Origin: Verrucosispora sp. NA02020
GTDB taxonomy: Bacteria; Actinomycetota; Actinomycetes; Mycobacteriales; Micromonosporaceae
Direction: 5' to 3'
Length of the DNA: 64,000 nucleotides
NCBI RefSeq assembly: GCF_013364215.1
Contig: NZ_CP054923.1
Location: 5,704,001 to 5,768,000 of the forward strand
Shown here piece by piece: positions 43,625-52,303 of the stretch. Position 1 is the stretch's first letter. Each line of letters begins with the position of its first letter. The notes under the pieces are model-generated. The model worked only from the letters and a program-made list of their open reading frames with translations, ran no database searches and was not told where the DNA came from. The position numbers and the translations under genes were made by a program.

Positions 43625-45408
43625 TTGGCCTCCCCTCGCAGTCCGGCCCAGTACGCGCCGTCCACCTTCTCCGGGTCGGCCCGGCGGCGTCGGCTGTCCG
43701 ACGCCCGGCGGGCGCGCCGGGAGGCGAGGTCGACCAGGGTCGGGGTGTCGTCGTCCACGGCGTCCTCCGCGGCGTACCGGGCCGGCGGCCGCCAGTAGTC
43801 GTTCTCCGCCTCGGGCACGTCGTCGTCCACGCTGTGCCGGCCGCCGCCGCTGCGGGGCTCGGCGGAGATGGGCGTACCGGAGATCGGTGAACCCGAGATG
43901 GGCGCGCCGGAGATCGGGCCGGCCGAGATCGGGGCGTTCGACTCCCAGCGACGCGGGCTGTCCCAGGGCTCCTCCGGCTCGTCGATGCTGGAGCGCGGCG
44001 GGGACGAGTAGCGGGTGCCGGCGTCGGCGTCCCCCCGGGAGCGGCGGTACCGGCCGGTCTCCTCGTCGTCGCGACGGCGCCGACCACCCGGCTCGCGCTC
44101 GTACTCCAGTTCCTCCTCGCGGCGGCGCGCGGATCGGCGGCCCACCGACTCGCGCTCCTCCTCCCGGCGGGAGGCGCGCCGCCGGACCGGCTCCTCGTCC
44201 TCGCGGACCCGCCGGCTGACCGGCTCCAGGTCCTCCTCGTCGCGGCGGTACGCACGCCGCCCGGTGGACTCCAGCTCGTCGTCGCGGCGGACGGTACGCC
44301 GGCCGACCGGCTCCTCGTCACGCCGTCGGGACACCGGCTCCATCAGCTCGGTCTCGCGGCGGATGGCCCGCTCGAACTCCTCCTCCTCGCGACGGGAGGG
44401 ACGGCGCACCACCGGCTCCAGTTCCTCGTCGAGGCGGTCCCGTCCGGGGCGTACCGGCTCACGCAGGCTGCCCGGCTCGGGCACCACCGGCACGGTGAAG
44501 CGCTCCGGGTCGTTGCGCCGGATGGTCGGGCTGGCCCAGGTGCCGGAGGTGCTCTCGGCCCAGCTCATGTCGCGGCGGACCCGCTTCTCCCGGCCGTCCT
44601 CGCCCTCGGCGCGCCGGCCGGTCAGGGTGCCGAGCAGGCCCTTGCCCCGGCTCTCCTCGGTGCTCTTGCCGCCGGTCATCGCCTCGTTGAGCGCGGCGGC
44701 CTGGTGCTGCTCGCGGCTGCGCCGCTGGAGGCTGACCGAGAGTCGGACCATCAGCGCCACCACGACCAGCACCACGCAGAGCCAGTAGCTGAGGCTGACC
44801 CAGGTGGCCGGCGCACGTCCGGCGCCGAGGCCGTGGAAGATGCCGAAGGGCCAGGACACGTACGCCATCGAGTGCAGGCCGCGCCACAGCCACTTGGGGC
44901 CGACGTCGGCGAACCGGGCCCGGATGATGCCGGTCCAGAGCACACCCACCATGAGCAGCGCGGCGATGGTGCCGAGGCCGACGTAGAGCCCCCGGCCACC
45001 GACGAACGGCACCGCCGCGTCGGTCACCCCGGCCCGACCGCTGGCGATCTTGGTGATCACGTGGAAGACCAGGCCGGCGACACCGAGGATGCCGGTGGCC
45101 CGGTGCGCCGACTGCAACAGCACCCGGTGCCGGATCAGCAGCACCAGCCGGTCGGTGGCGAGCAGCCCCATCATCACCGTCAGACTCAGCGCGACCAGGG
45201 CGATCACACCGGCGAAGAACTCGGTGAAGAAGAAACCCATCGCGTACGCCCGCTGACCGGCGCTGGTGAGCATCATCAGCGCCCACAACGCCGCGATCCC
45301 CGACGCGGACAGCGCCAGGATCTGGCTGCGGGACCGTACCTGGATCCCTCTGGTGCTGGTGCTGGTACGGACGGCAGGCGCCTTCTCGTTCTGCGTAGCC
45401 CGGGCCAT
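43621..45408 (-). CDS. Ferric reductase-like cytochrome b with long charged tail
   Basis: A 595-residue membrane protein. The N-terminal part (about residues 25-235) has six hydrophobic helices. Two His pairs, H102/H116 and H179/H192, have the spacing that binds b-type haems in ferric reductase-like proteins. The remaining 360 residues are cytoplasmic, extremely rich in Arg and Glu (RRREEE-type blocks), and include PISGAPISGSPISGTPIS pentapeptide-like repeats near residue 520. ATG 45408 (MARATQNEK) is preferred over a start ten codons earlier. It is the first gene of a four-gene redox set with the NuoF-like, TlpA-like and CcdA genes. Confidence 0.82.
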   Translation of the reverse strand: MARATQNEKAPAVRTSTSTRGIQVRSRSQILALSASGIAALWALMMLTSAGQRAYAMGFFFTEFFAGVIALVALSLTVMMGLLATDRLVLLIRHRVLLQSAHRATGILGVAGLVFHVITKIASGRAGVTDAAVPFVGGRGLYVGLGTIAALLMVGVLWTGIIRARFADVGPKWLWRGLHSMAYVSWPFGIFHGLGAGRAPATWVSLSYWLCVVLVVVALMVRLSVSLQRRSREQHQAAALNEAMTGGKSTEESRGKGLLGTLTGRRAEGEDGREKRVRRDMSWAESTSGTWASPTIRRNDPERFTVPVVPEPGSLREPVRPGRDRLDEELEPVVRRPSRREEEEFERAIRRETELMEPVSRRRDEEPVGRRTVRRDDELESTGRRAYRRDEEDLEPVSRRVREDEEPVRRRASRREEERESVGRRSARRREEELEYEREPGGRRRRDDEETGRYRRSRGDADAGTRYSSPPRSSIDEPEEPWDSPRRWESNAPISAGPISGAPISGSPISGTPISAEPRSGGGRHSVDDDVPEAENDYWRPPARYAAEDAVDDDTPTLVDLASRRARRASDSRRRRADPEKVDGAYWAGLRGEAK

Positions 45409-45594
45409 GTGCTCCTCGATCGTCTCGCGGCGGCGCACCGCCGGCCGACCCTGTTCCCCACACCAGTACGTCTCCGGCGTTCAGTCGGATTAGATCCGAC
45501 CGAAAATTTCTCGACGAGTTGTCGAACCGTCCCCCCGCCCGGCGCGTGTAACGCCGCCACCGCACCTCCGGGCGCACTGACGGACGTCCATGCA

Positions 45595-45655
45595 TTGACA
45601 GGTGATGAAATGCGCTTGTAACCTTGCTGAAATTTTCAGTCCCGGTTGCAAGATC
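45595..45655 (+). promoter_or_regulatory. Promoter/operator region of alpha-amylase gene 1
   Basis: TTGACA (45595-45600) is a good -35 element, with TTGTAA (45616-45621) as a possible -10. CTTG-type half sites follow: CTTGTAA, CTTGCTGAAA and TTGCAAG (45645-45651). In Streptomyces amylase genes, repeats of CTTGCA are bound by the LacI-family regulator MalR/Reg1. The same motif lies ahead of the second amylase gene. Confidence 0.55.
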
Positions 45656-45706
45656 CGGGCAGCCGCACCACCCTCCCCCGTCCTCCGGCACCCCCGGGAG
45701 CACCCG

Positions 45707-47155
45707 ATGCGTCGACGTCGACTCCGCCCGGCGATCATCGCCCTCGCCGTGATCGCCAGCCTCCTCGCACCCAGCACCGTGACCGCACCCCCGGCCAGCG
45801 CCGCCCCGGCAGGCGGCAAGAAGGTCATCGCCAACCTCTTCGAGTGGAACTGGCCCTCGGTGGCTGCCGAGTGCACCAGCACACTCGGCCCGAAGGGCTA
45901 CGGCTACGTCCAGGTCTCGCCCCCGCAGGAACACGTACGCGGCAACCAGTGGTGGGTCGCCTACCAGCCGGTCAGCTACCGGATCGAGTCCCGCAAGGGC
46001 ACCCGCGACCAGTTCCGGTCCATGGTGGGCACCTGCCAGGCGGCCGGCGTCAAGGTGATCGTCGACGCCGTCGTCAACCACATGTCCGGCCAGACCAACG
46101 GCGGCACCGGCTGGGCCGGATCGACCTACCAGCATCACGTCTACCCCGGCATCTACCAGGCGCAGGACTTCCACTACTGCGGCCGTAACGGCAACAACGA
46201 CATCGTCAACTACCTCGACCGGTACGAGGTGCAGACCTGCGAGCTGGTCAACCTCGCCGACCTCAAGACCGGCTCCGAGTACGTCCGGTCCCGGCTGGCC
46301 GGATACCTCAACGACCTGCTCTCCCTCGGCGTGGACGGCTTCCGGCTGGACGCCAGCAAGCACATGCCCGCCGCCGACATCGCCGACATCCTGCGCCGCC
46401 TGAACCGCCCCGCCTACGTGGTGCAGGAGGTCATCCACGGTGCCGGCGAGCCGATCCGACCCGAGGAGTACACCGGCAACGGCGACGTGCACGAGTTCCG
46501 CTACGGCAAGGACCTGGCCCGGGTCTTCCGCTCCGAACGCCTCGCCTACCTGCGCAACTTCGGCGAAGGCTGGGGGCACCTGCCCAGCTCGGTGTCGTCG
46601 GTCTTCGTGGACAACCACGACACCCAGCGCGACGACGGCGGGGTGCTCACCTACCGCGACCGGGGCACGTACGCCCTGGCCAACGCCTTCATGCTGGCCT
46701 GGCCGTACGGCTCACCGACGGTGATGTCCAGCTACACCATCACCAACCGCGACGCGGGCCCGCCCTCGGACGGCACCAACAGGACGCTGAACACCACCTG
46801 CTACTCGGGCTGGGAGTGCGAGCACCGCTGGCCGGTGATCGCGAACATGGTCGGCTTCCGCAACGCCACCGAGGGCACCGGCGTCAGCAACTGGTACGAC
46901 AACGGCTACCAGCACATCGCCTTCAGCCGTACCGGCCGGGGCTTCGTCACCATCAACGACGAGGACTTCCCGATCACCGGCCGCTCGTACCAGACCGGGC
47001 TGCCCGCCGGCCGCTACTGCGACGTCATCCACGGCACCTTCACCAACGGCACCTGCAGCGGCCCGATCATCACCGTCGACGCCAACGGCTGGTTCGCCGC
47101 CACCGTCCCCGCCCACGACGCCATAGCCCTCCACACCAACGCCCGCCTCCCCTAA
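45707..47155 (+). CDS. Secreted GH13 alpha-amylase (no starch-binding domain)
   Basis: Secreted endo-amylase of 482 residues that cleaves alpha-1,4 bonds in starch. A signal peptide (to about residue 32, SAAPA) precedes the TIM barrel, with nucleophile D215 (GFRLDASKH), acid/base E241 (VVQEVIHG) and D305 (VDNHDTQR). The domain pattern is that of subfamily 32, like Streptomyces amylases. It ends after domain C with no CBM20. ATG 45707 follows GGGAG. It is a paralogue of the gene at 55.7 kb. Confidence 0.94.
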   Translation: MRRRRLRPAIIALAVIASLLAPSTVTAPPASAAPAGGKKVIANLFEWNWPSVAAECTSTLGPKGYGYVQVSPPQEHVRGNQWWVAYQPVSYRIESRKGTRDQFRSMVGTCQAAGVKVIVDAVVNHMSGQTNGGTGWAGSTYQHHVYPGIYQAQDFHYCGRNGNNDIVNYLDRYEVQTCELVNLADLKTGSEYVRSRLAGYLNDLLSLGVDGFRLDASKHMPAADIADILRRLNRPAYVVQEVIHGAGEPIRPEEYTGNGDVHEFRYGKDLARVFRSERLAYLRNFGEGWGHLPSSVSSVFVDNHDTQRDDGGVLTYRDRGTYALANAFMLAWPYGSPTVMSSYTITNRDAGPPSDGTNRTLNTTCYSGWECEHRWPVIANMVGFRNATEGTGVSNWYDNGYQHIAFSRTGRGFVTINDEDFPITGRSYQTGLPAGRYCDVIHGTFTNGTCSGPIITVDANGWFAATVPAHDAIALHTNARLP

Positions 47156-47160
47156 CCTCC

Positions 47161-47340
47161 ACCGCCCGCGCCACCCCGCCCCCGGCTCGGCCCCGCCCGG
47201 CCCCCACCGCCCGTGTTGATCAAGAGCTTTGGTTCAGGAATCCGCCCGAACCCGACGCAAACTTCTTGATCAACCCGGCAGGGGCGGGGGGCGGGGTGGG
47301 GCGGTGCGGGGAAGTGGGGTTATTGAGGGTTTTGGGTTGT
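47161..47340. repeat. Compound element: C-rich tract, GATCA inverted repeat, G-rich tract (second copy)
   Basis: A C-rich tract (47161-47213) is followed by GTTGATCAAG (47215-47224) and its complement CTTGATCAAC (47265-47274), then a G-rich tract with GGGGCGGGG runs (about 47279-47320). The order matches the element at 21121-21345 although the central sequence differs. It lies between the amylase stop and the L,D-transpeptidase gene. Confidence 0.65.
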
Positions 47341-47351
47341 TAGGGTTAGTT

Positions 47352-48254
47352 GTGCAAATTGGGGATTGGCGCAGGGGACGGCGGGGGGTCGCTGCGGCGG
47401 TCGGGGTCGCCGTACTGCTGGGTGGGTCGGCGTACGCGGGGTGGGCGCTGACGCCCTCGGCGGGACCGGCACCGGTCGCCCGACCGAGCGACCGGGCCGA
47501 GATCCCGAGTACGACGTTGCCACCGCTCGACGAGCCCGTCCCGACGGCGGCACCGGCACCGGACGACCTGCCCGAGATCGCCTACGATCCGGCACCGGCC
47601 GGTTTCCCCGACGACCCGGACACCCTGGACACCACCCCGTTGACCGAGGGGCTGCGGCCGACCCGGCGACTGGCCACGTACGACGGACCGGGCGGGCGAC
47701 CGGTGGCCTTCCTGATGCCCACCATCAGCGAGGTGCCGCTCACCGTGCCGATCGCCCGACGCGAGCGGGGCTGGACCGCCGTCCTGCTGCCGTCGGCCAA
47801 CCGCAAGCTGGCCTGGCTACCACCCGGCGGCTTCCGGACCGTCGCGCTGCGCGACCAGATCGTGGTGGAGCGGGTACCGTACCGCCTCACCTGGTACCGC
47901 GACGGCGTCGCCCGCCGTACCTGGCAGGTCAGCCTGGGTCAGCGCGGCCAGGAGACACCGCTGGGCCGCACCTTCGTCCTGGGCCGCACCCCGCCGCCGG
48001 AGAGCGTCTACGGCGGGGTGGACATCTATGCCCTCGGCTCGGTCCCCGACGACCCGGCCTCGGTGCCGGACGGGCTGCGCGGCGCCCACATCGGCATCCA
48101 CACCTGGCACCACGACGGTGAACTGGGCCAGCAGACCACCAACGGCTGCATCCGACTCACCCCCAGCGGGCAGCGACTGCTGCTGACGGAGGTACCCGAG
48201 GGCAGCCCCGTGGTGGTCGTCGACGCACTACCCGCCCCGCCCTCGACCGCCTGA
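47352..48254 (+). CDS. L,D-transpeptidase (YkuD domain)
   Basis: A 300-residue membrane-anchored or secreted protein making 3-3 peptidoglycan cross-links. An N-terminal hydrophobic segment (about 13-33) precedes a Pro/Thr-rich linker. The catalytic domain has the YkuD signature IGIHTWHH...TTNGCIRL, with the nucleophilic Cys in NGCIR. GTG 47352 is the likely start; only a weak ribosome binding site is visible, and the region upstream is the G-rich element. Confidence 0.88.
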   Translation: MQIGDWRRGRRGVAAAVGVAVLLGGSAYAGWALTPSAGPAPVARPSDRAEIPSTTLPPLDEPVPTAAPAPDDLPEIAYDPAPAGFPDDPDTLDTTPLTEGLRPTRRLATYDGPGGRPVAFLMPTISEVPLTVPIARRERGWTAVLLPSANRKLAWLPPGGFRTVALRDQIVVERVPYRLTWYRDGVARRTWQVSLGQRGQETPLGRTFVLGRTPPPESVYGGVDIYALGSVPDDPASVPDGLRGAHIGIHTWHHDGELGQQTTNGCIRLTPSGQRLLLTEVPEGSPVVVVDALPAPPSTA

Positions 48255-48317
48255 ACGCCGCCGGTCCACACCGGGGAACGCCGCGGTCCGTGACGGGTAC
48301 GAGCGTCGTGTCCTACG

Positions 48318-49061
48318 GTGACAGCCGTGACGATGCCTGCGCTACACCGGTCCGGCGTCGAGATCATTCGCCGCAAGGTGCCGTGGGTACCGGTAGTCGG
48401 AGCCGGCGGAGCCCTCGGCCTGTTCGCCTTCGTCGGCGACGAACTGCCGGGAGTGTGGGGCCTGGTCATCCTCACACTGGCCAGCAGCGGCTTCGCCTGG
48501 GGCATGGCGGCGCTGCTGGCGGGCTACGCGTCGACACGGCACGAGGTCGCACCCGTCAACGCCACCGTGCTGTTGCTCCTCGCCACGGTCACCTACTACG
48601 GACTGATCCTGATCGCCGGACGGCGTTGGCATCTCGGCCAGTTGGCGGACGGCAGTTCTGCCGCCGCGTCGGGCCTGGCGTCGGTGGGACGCCACACCGC
48701 CTTGTGGGTCGTCGCCTCGGTCGCCGCCGGCGTGGTGCTGGGCTGTCTGGGCTCGATCATCCGACGCGGTGCACGGCTACCGGCATCGGTCGCCGCCGGG
48801 GTGGCCCTGGGGCTGCTAGCCGGCCAAGGGCTCCACGACGTGTTGACCTTCCGGGCGTGGGGCGCCCTCGACGCCTTCTTCCTCGGCAGGCTCATCGCGG
48901 CCGGGATGGGCGTCTCGCTGGCCACGGTGGGAGTCACCCTCCTCTTCGTACGCTCCCGGGCCGCGAGATCCTGGCCGGTCTTCGTCGGGACGTCCCTGCT
49001 GATCAGTACGGCGGGAGTGTTGCTGTGGAGCCAGATCGAGTCGATCAGACAGGCTCTGTGA
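48318..49061 (+). CDS. Multi-pass membrane protein, unknown function
   Basis: A 247-residue protein with about six or seven hydrophobic helices and short loops, no signal peptide and no catalytic motif that I recognise. The start is uncertain: GTG 48318, GTG 48327 and ATG 48333 are all in frame and none has a strong ribosome binding site, so a leaderless transcript is possible. It stands alone in this direction. Confidence 0.7.
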   Translation: MTAVTMPALHRSGVEIIRRKVPWVPVVGAGGALGLFAFVGDELPGVWGLVILTLASSGFAWGMAALLAGYASTRHEVAPVNATVLLLLATVTYYGLILIAGRRWHLGQLADGSSAAASGLASVGRHTALWVVASVAAGVVLGCLGSIIRRGARLPASVAAGVALGLLAGQGLHDVLTFRAWGALDAFFLGRLIAAGMGVSLATVGVTLLFVRSRAARSWPVFVGTSLLISTAGVLLWSQIESIRQAL

Positions 49062-49238
49062 CGTGCCGCCCCATCGGACTGAACCGCGCCTCCTGTCGAG
49101 CTGAACCGCCTGTGCTCTCGGCCCAGTCGCCAGCCACGCCGGTGATTCGTTCACGCCGTCAGCTCTAAAGCGGTCGCAGAGGCATGCCCGGCGGTAGCGC
49201 CCCGTCGGCGTCGTGATCGCCATCGCCGCACGTCGGCG

Positions 49239-49384
49239 GTGTCGCCAACGGACTCTGCACGCCGCAGGCGGCACTGGGTCGTCGCGGCAGTCGGCATGCC
49301 GGTGCTGCTCGCGTGGGGGATCTTCGCCTACCGGCTCACCGAACAGGCAGCCGCGTGCGGCGCGGAGCACGGTCCGGAGTCGGC
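49239..49384 (+). pseudogene. Possible gene fragment encoding a membrane segment
   Basis: From GTG 49239 the frame reads MSPTDSARRRRHWVVAAVGM and continues with a hydrophobic helix (to ...WGIFAYRL) and TEQAAACG. This looks like the start of a small membrane protein. The frame does not stop but runs on as a shadow of the protease gene, so the 3' part seems to have been lost. The rest of 49062-49437 shows nothing else. Confidence 0.3.
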
Positions 49385-49437
49385 CCGTGTTCGCCCCCGT
49401 TGGCATGGTCACGGTCTTCGGGGGTATCAGCGGACAC

Positions 49438-50577
49438 ATGAGGGCGAGTTTCCGGCTCGGCCGGGTCGTGGGCGTACCTGTCGGGGTCAACTGGAGCGTC
49501 CTGGTCATCTTCGCGCTGATCTGGTGGGGGCTCTCGGCCAACCTGTTCCCGGCGTCGTATCCGGACCGGTCGGTGGTCGCGTACGTGCTGGCGGGGCTGG
49601 CGGCGGCCGTCGTGTTCTTCCTGGGCCTGCTGGCGCACGAGGTGTCGCACGCGGTGGTGGCCAAGCGCAACGGGCTGGGCGTCACCGGCATCACCCTCTG
49701 GCTCTTCGGTGGGGTGGCGGAGCTGCGCGGCGAGGCGCGTACGCCCGGTGCCGAGCTGCGCATCGCCGGGGTGGGGCCGCTGGTCAGCCTGATCATCGGC
49801 GTCTTCTTCGGGGCGATCGCGATGCTGCTGGGCCTGGCCGGGGTGCAGGGGTTGTGGCTGGGCGTGATGGCCTGGCTGGGCGGGATCAACCTGCTGCTGG
49901 CGGTCTTCAACATCCTGCCGGCCGCCCCGCTGGACGGTGGGCGGCTGCTGCGGGCGGCGGTGTGGAAGGCCACCGGGGACCGGACCCGCGCGACGGTGGT
50001 GGCGGCGCGGGCCGGGTGGGTGCTGGGTCTGGCGCTGATCGGTTTCGGGCTGTTCCGGTTCCTCACCGGCGCCGGTGTGGGTGGGCTCTGGCTGGCCCTG
50101 ATCGGCTGGTTCCTGATCGGCGCGGCCAGCCTGGAGGAGCGGCAGGCGCGGGTGGGTTCGGCCCTGCGGGGGATCCGGGTGGCCGACGTGATGACGCCGC
50201 AGCCGCAGACCGCCTCGGGCGAGATGACGGTGGCCGACTTCGTGGACAACTACCTGTTCGCGTACCGGCACACGGCGCTGCCGTTGACCGAGGACGGTCG
50301 GCCGGTCGGCCTGGTCACCCTCGACCGGGTACGCGGAGTGCCGAGTGACGCGCGCGGCAGCACCACGCTGGAGTCGGTGGCCTGCCGCTCCGACGAGTTG
50401 GTGCTGGCCTCCCCCGACGAGCAGCTCACCGATCTGCTGCCCCGGCTCAGCGACTGCGCCGACGGGCGGGCGCTGGTGGTCACCGACGGTCGCCTGGTCG
50501 GCATCGTCTCACCCAGCGACATCAGCCGCGCGGTGCAGCGCGGCGCGATGCGCGACCAGGTCGACGTGGGCCGGTGA
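49438..50577 (+). CDS. Site-2 protease family protein with CBS domains
   Basis: Intramembrane zinc metalloprotease of the M50 family, 379 residues. Zinc motif HEVSH is at 67-71, and the partner motif LDGGRLLRA is near residue 164. About six transmembrane helices are followed by two CBS domains (about residues 240-375) that may sense nucleotides. ATG 49438 (MRASFRLGR) is the family-like start; ATG 49405 is an in-frame alternative. The stop is only four bases from the convergent alditol oxidase stop. Confidence 0.9.
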   Translation: MRASFRLGRVVGVPVGVNWSVLVIFALIWWGLSANLFPASYPDRSVVAYVLAGLAAAVVFFLGLLAHEVSHAVVAKRNGLGVTGITLWLFGGVAELRGEARTPGAELRIAGVGPLVSLIIGVFFGAIAMLLGLAGVQGLWLGVMAWLGGINLLLAVFNILPAAPLDGGRLLRAAVWKATGDRTRATVVAARAGWVLGLALIGFGLFRFLTGAGVGGLWLALIGWFLIGAASLEERQARVGSALRGIRVADVMTPQPQTASGEMTVADFVDNYLFAYRHTALPLTEDGRPVGLVTLDRVRGVPSDARGSTTLESVACRSDELVLASPDEQLTDLLPRLSDCADGRALVVTDGRLVGIVSPSDISRAVQRGAMRDQVDVGR

Positions 50578-50581
50578 CAGC

Positions 50582-51817
50582 TCAGCGGGGGAAGAGGCGG
50601 TCCAGTTCCCCGGTGCGGAACCTGCCGGCCGGGTCCAGCCGGGTGAGCAGCGCGGCGAAGTCCGCCCAGCGGGGGTACGTGGCCGCGATCGTCTCGGGCG
50701 GCAGCGTGAAGACCTTGCCCCAGTGCGGGCGCGGGGCGAAGGGGGCCAGCGCGCGCTCCACCTCGGCGAGCACCGGCAGCACCTGTGTGGTGTCGGCGAT
50801 CCAGGTGAAGTGGACGGCGAGGGTGTCCCGGTCGTACTGGGGGCTCAGCCACAGCCGGTCGGCCGCGATCGTCCGCAGCTCGCTGGTCTGCGAGACCGGG
50901 GCGATCAGGTGGGCCACCTCGTCCAGCGCGGCCAGCGCCTCGGCGGCGTCGGCGCGCGGCAGGTGGTACTCGGACTGCAGCTCGTCGCCGCTGCTCGGGG
51001 TGAATCCGAGCCGGAAGTGCGGCAGCCGCTCGTGCCACGGCCCGGCCACTCCGAGCTGCTCGGTGCAGTTGACCGTGGGCATGCCGGGCACCGGGTGCCA
51101 GGGCCGGTCGGCCGCCGTCGTGCCGAGCCAGTCGGCGGGCGGTGGCGGCTGGTCGGCGAGCTGCTTGCGCCAGACCTGGGTGCCGAGGGTGGAGCGCCAG
51201 TCGGTGAAGACGCTGACGCTGTACGCGGCGGCGAGCGCCTCGTCCAGCGCGGCGCGCGGCAGGTCCAGCCGGACGTACTGCCGGACGTCGTAGGTGGGCA
51301 CCACGTCCAGGGTGACCCGGGTGACCACGCCGAGTGCGCCGAGGGCGACGACCGTGCCGGCGAAGTCGGCCGAGTCCCGGTCGACGGTGTGCAGGTCACC
51401 GGTGCCGGTGACCAGTTCGAGTCCGGCGACGGCGGTGGCCAGGTTGCCGACGGTGACGCCGGAACCGTGGGTGCCGGTGGCGACCGCGCCGGCCACCGAG
51501 ATGTGCGGCAGGGAGGCGAGGTTGGCCAGCGCGTACCCCCGCTGGTGCAGCCAGGTGGCCAGGTCGCCGTAGCGGATCGCGGCCGGGACGTCGACGGTCC
51601 GGCGGTGCGCGTCGAGACGGATCGTGTCCGGCAGCCCGGAGAGGTCGACCAGGTCGCCGGTGGAGTCGCCGAGCCGGTTGAAGGAGTGTCCGCTGCCCAC
51701 CGCCCGGATCCGGTCGCTGCCGGCGACCAGCTCGCGCAGCTCGTCCAGGGACGACGGCCGGTGGTGCGCCCGCGCGGAGTACCGGATGTTGCCCGCCCAG
51801 TTGCGCTGCGTCGACAC
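50582..51817 (-). CDS. FAD-dependent alditol oxidase
   Basis: A 411-residue oxidase closely resembling the Streptomyces alditol oxidase AldO along its length. It oxidises xylitol or sorbitol with oxygen, producing hydrogen peroxide. The FAD is probably attached covalently through H44 in VGSGHSF. ASLPHISVAG, ATGTHGSG, NCTEQ and RPHWGKVFT are family landmarks. No signal peptide is present. It is convergent with the protease gene. Confidence 0.9.
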   Translation of the reverse strand: MSTQRNWAGNIRYSARAHHRPSSLDELRELVAGSDRIRAVGSGHSFNRLGDSTGDLVDLSGLPDTIRLDAHRRTVDVPAAIRYGDLATWLHQRGYALANLASLPHISVAGAVATGTHGSGVTVGNLATAVAGLELVTGTGDLHTVDRDSADFAGTVVALGALGVVTRVTLDVVPTYDVRQYVRLDLPRAALDEALAAAYSVSVFTDWRSTLGTQVWRKQLADQPPPPADWLGTTAADRPWHPVPGMPTVNCTEQLGVAGPWHERLPHFRLGFTPSSGDELQSEYHLPRADAAEALAALDEVAHLIAPVSQTSELRTIAADRLWLSPQYDRDTLAVHFTWIADTTQVLPVLAEVERALAPFAPRPHWGKVFTLPPETIAATYPRWADFAALLTRLDPAGRFRTGELDRLFPR

Positions 51818-51876
51818 GCGACCTCCCCCTTCCGCGCCGACGGTTACCGTCGGCTCCGTCGGGGAACCCTACGCCG

Positions 51877-52260
51877 ATGAGCAGCTACCGTGATCCCGCC
51901 CCTCGTGGCGACGTGTACCCCTCCGAGGAGGAGATCGACCCGACCGGCAGCGGGGTGTTCCCGGCCAGCGCTCCGGCCGGTGCGTACCCGGCGGGCCAGC
52001 CGACCCCGCAGCCGTCGCCGGGACCGTCGCCGTCGCCGGTGCCGACCCCCGGCCCGCCGCCTCGCATGGAGGGCGGCGCCCGGTCGATAGTCAGCCGGCA
52101 CCTGGACGGTTCGGTCTCGGTGGTCACCGACTTCGACGGCGACGGCGTGGCCGACGTGGTGCAGTACGACCTCGACGGCGACGGCATTCCGGACGTCACC
52201 TATCTCGACAACGACCGGGACGGGCGGCTGGAGACCGTGCTGCGGACCCCGGCCCCCTGA
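51877..52260 (+). CDS. Protein with Asp-rich calcium-type repeats
   Basis: A 127-residue protein. A Pro/Ser/Gly-rich N-terminal half (about residues 38-62 almost wholly P, S, G, T) precedes a C-terminal part with three DxDxDG-like units (DFDGDGVADVV, DLDGDGIPDVT, DNDRDGRLETV). These resemble dockerin or thrombospondin type-3 calcium loops. There is no signal peptide or membrane segment, which is odd for such repeats. Function unknown. Confidence 0.72.
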   Translation: MSSYRDPAPRGDVYPSEEEIDPTGSGVFPASAPAGAYPAGQPTPQPSPGPSPSPVPTPGPPPRMEGGARSIVSRHLDGSVSVVTDFDGDGVADVVQYDLDGDGIPDVTYLDNDRDGRLETVLRTPAP

Positions 52261-52303
52261 CAGGCCGGAGTCGACACCGCACCGCGCAGCGCAGCCGCAC
52301 CGC

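Noticed and set aside
47215..47274. tRNA-like hairpin (GGTTCAGGAATCC near 47230)
   Set aside because: The T-loop-like string is not followed by an acceptor stem and no cloverleaf forms. It is part of the inverted repeat.
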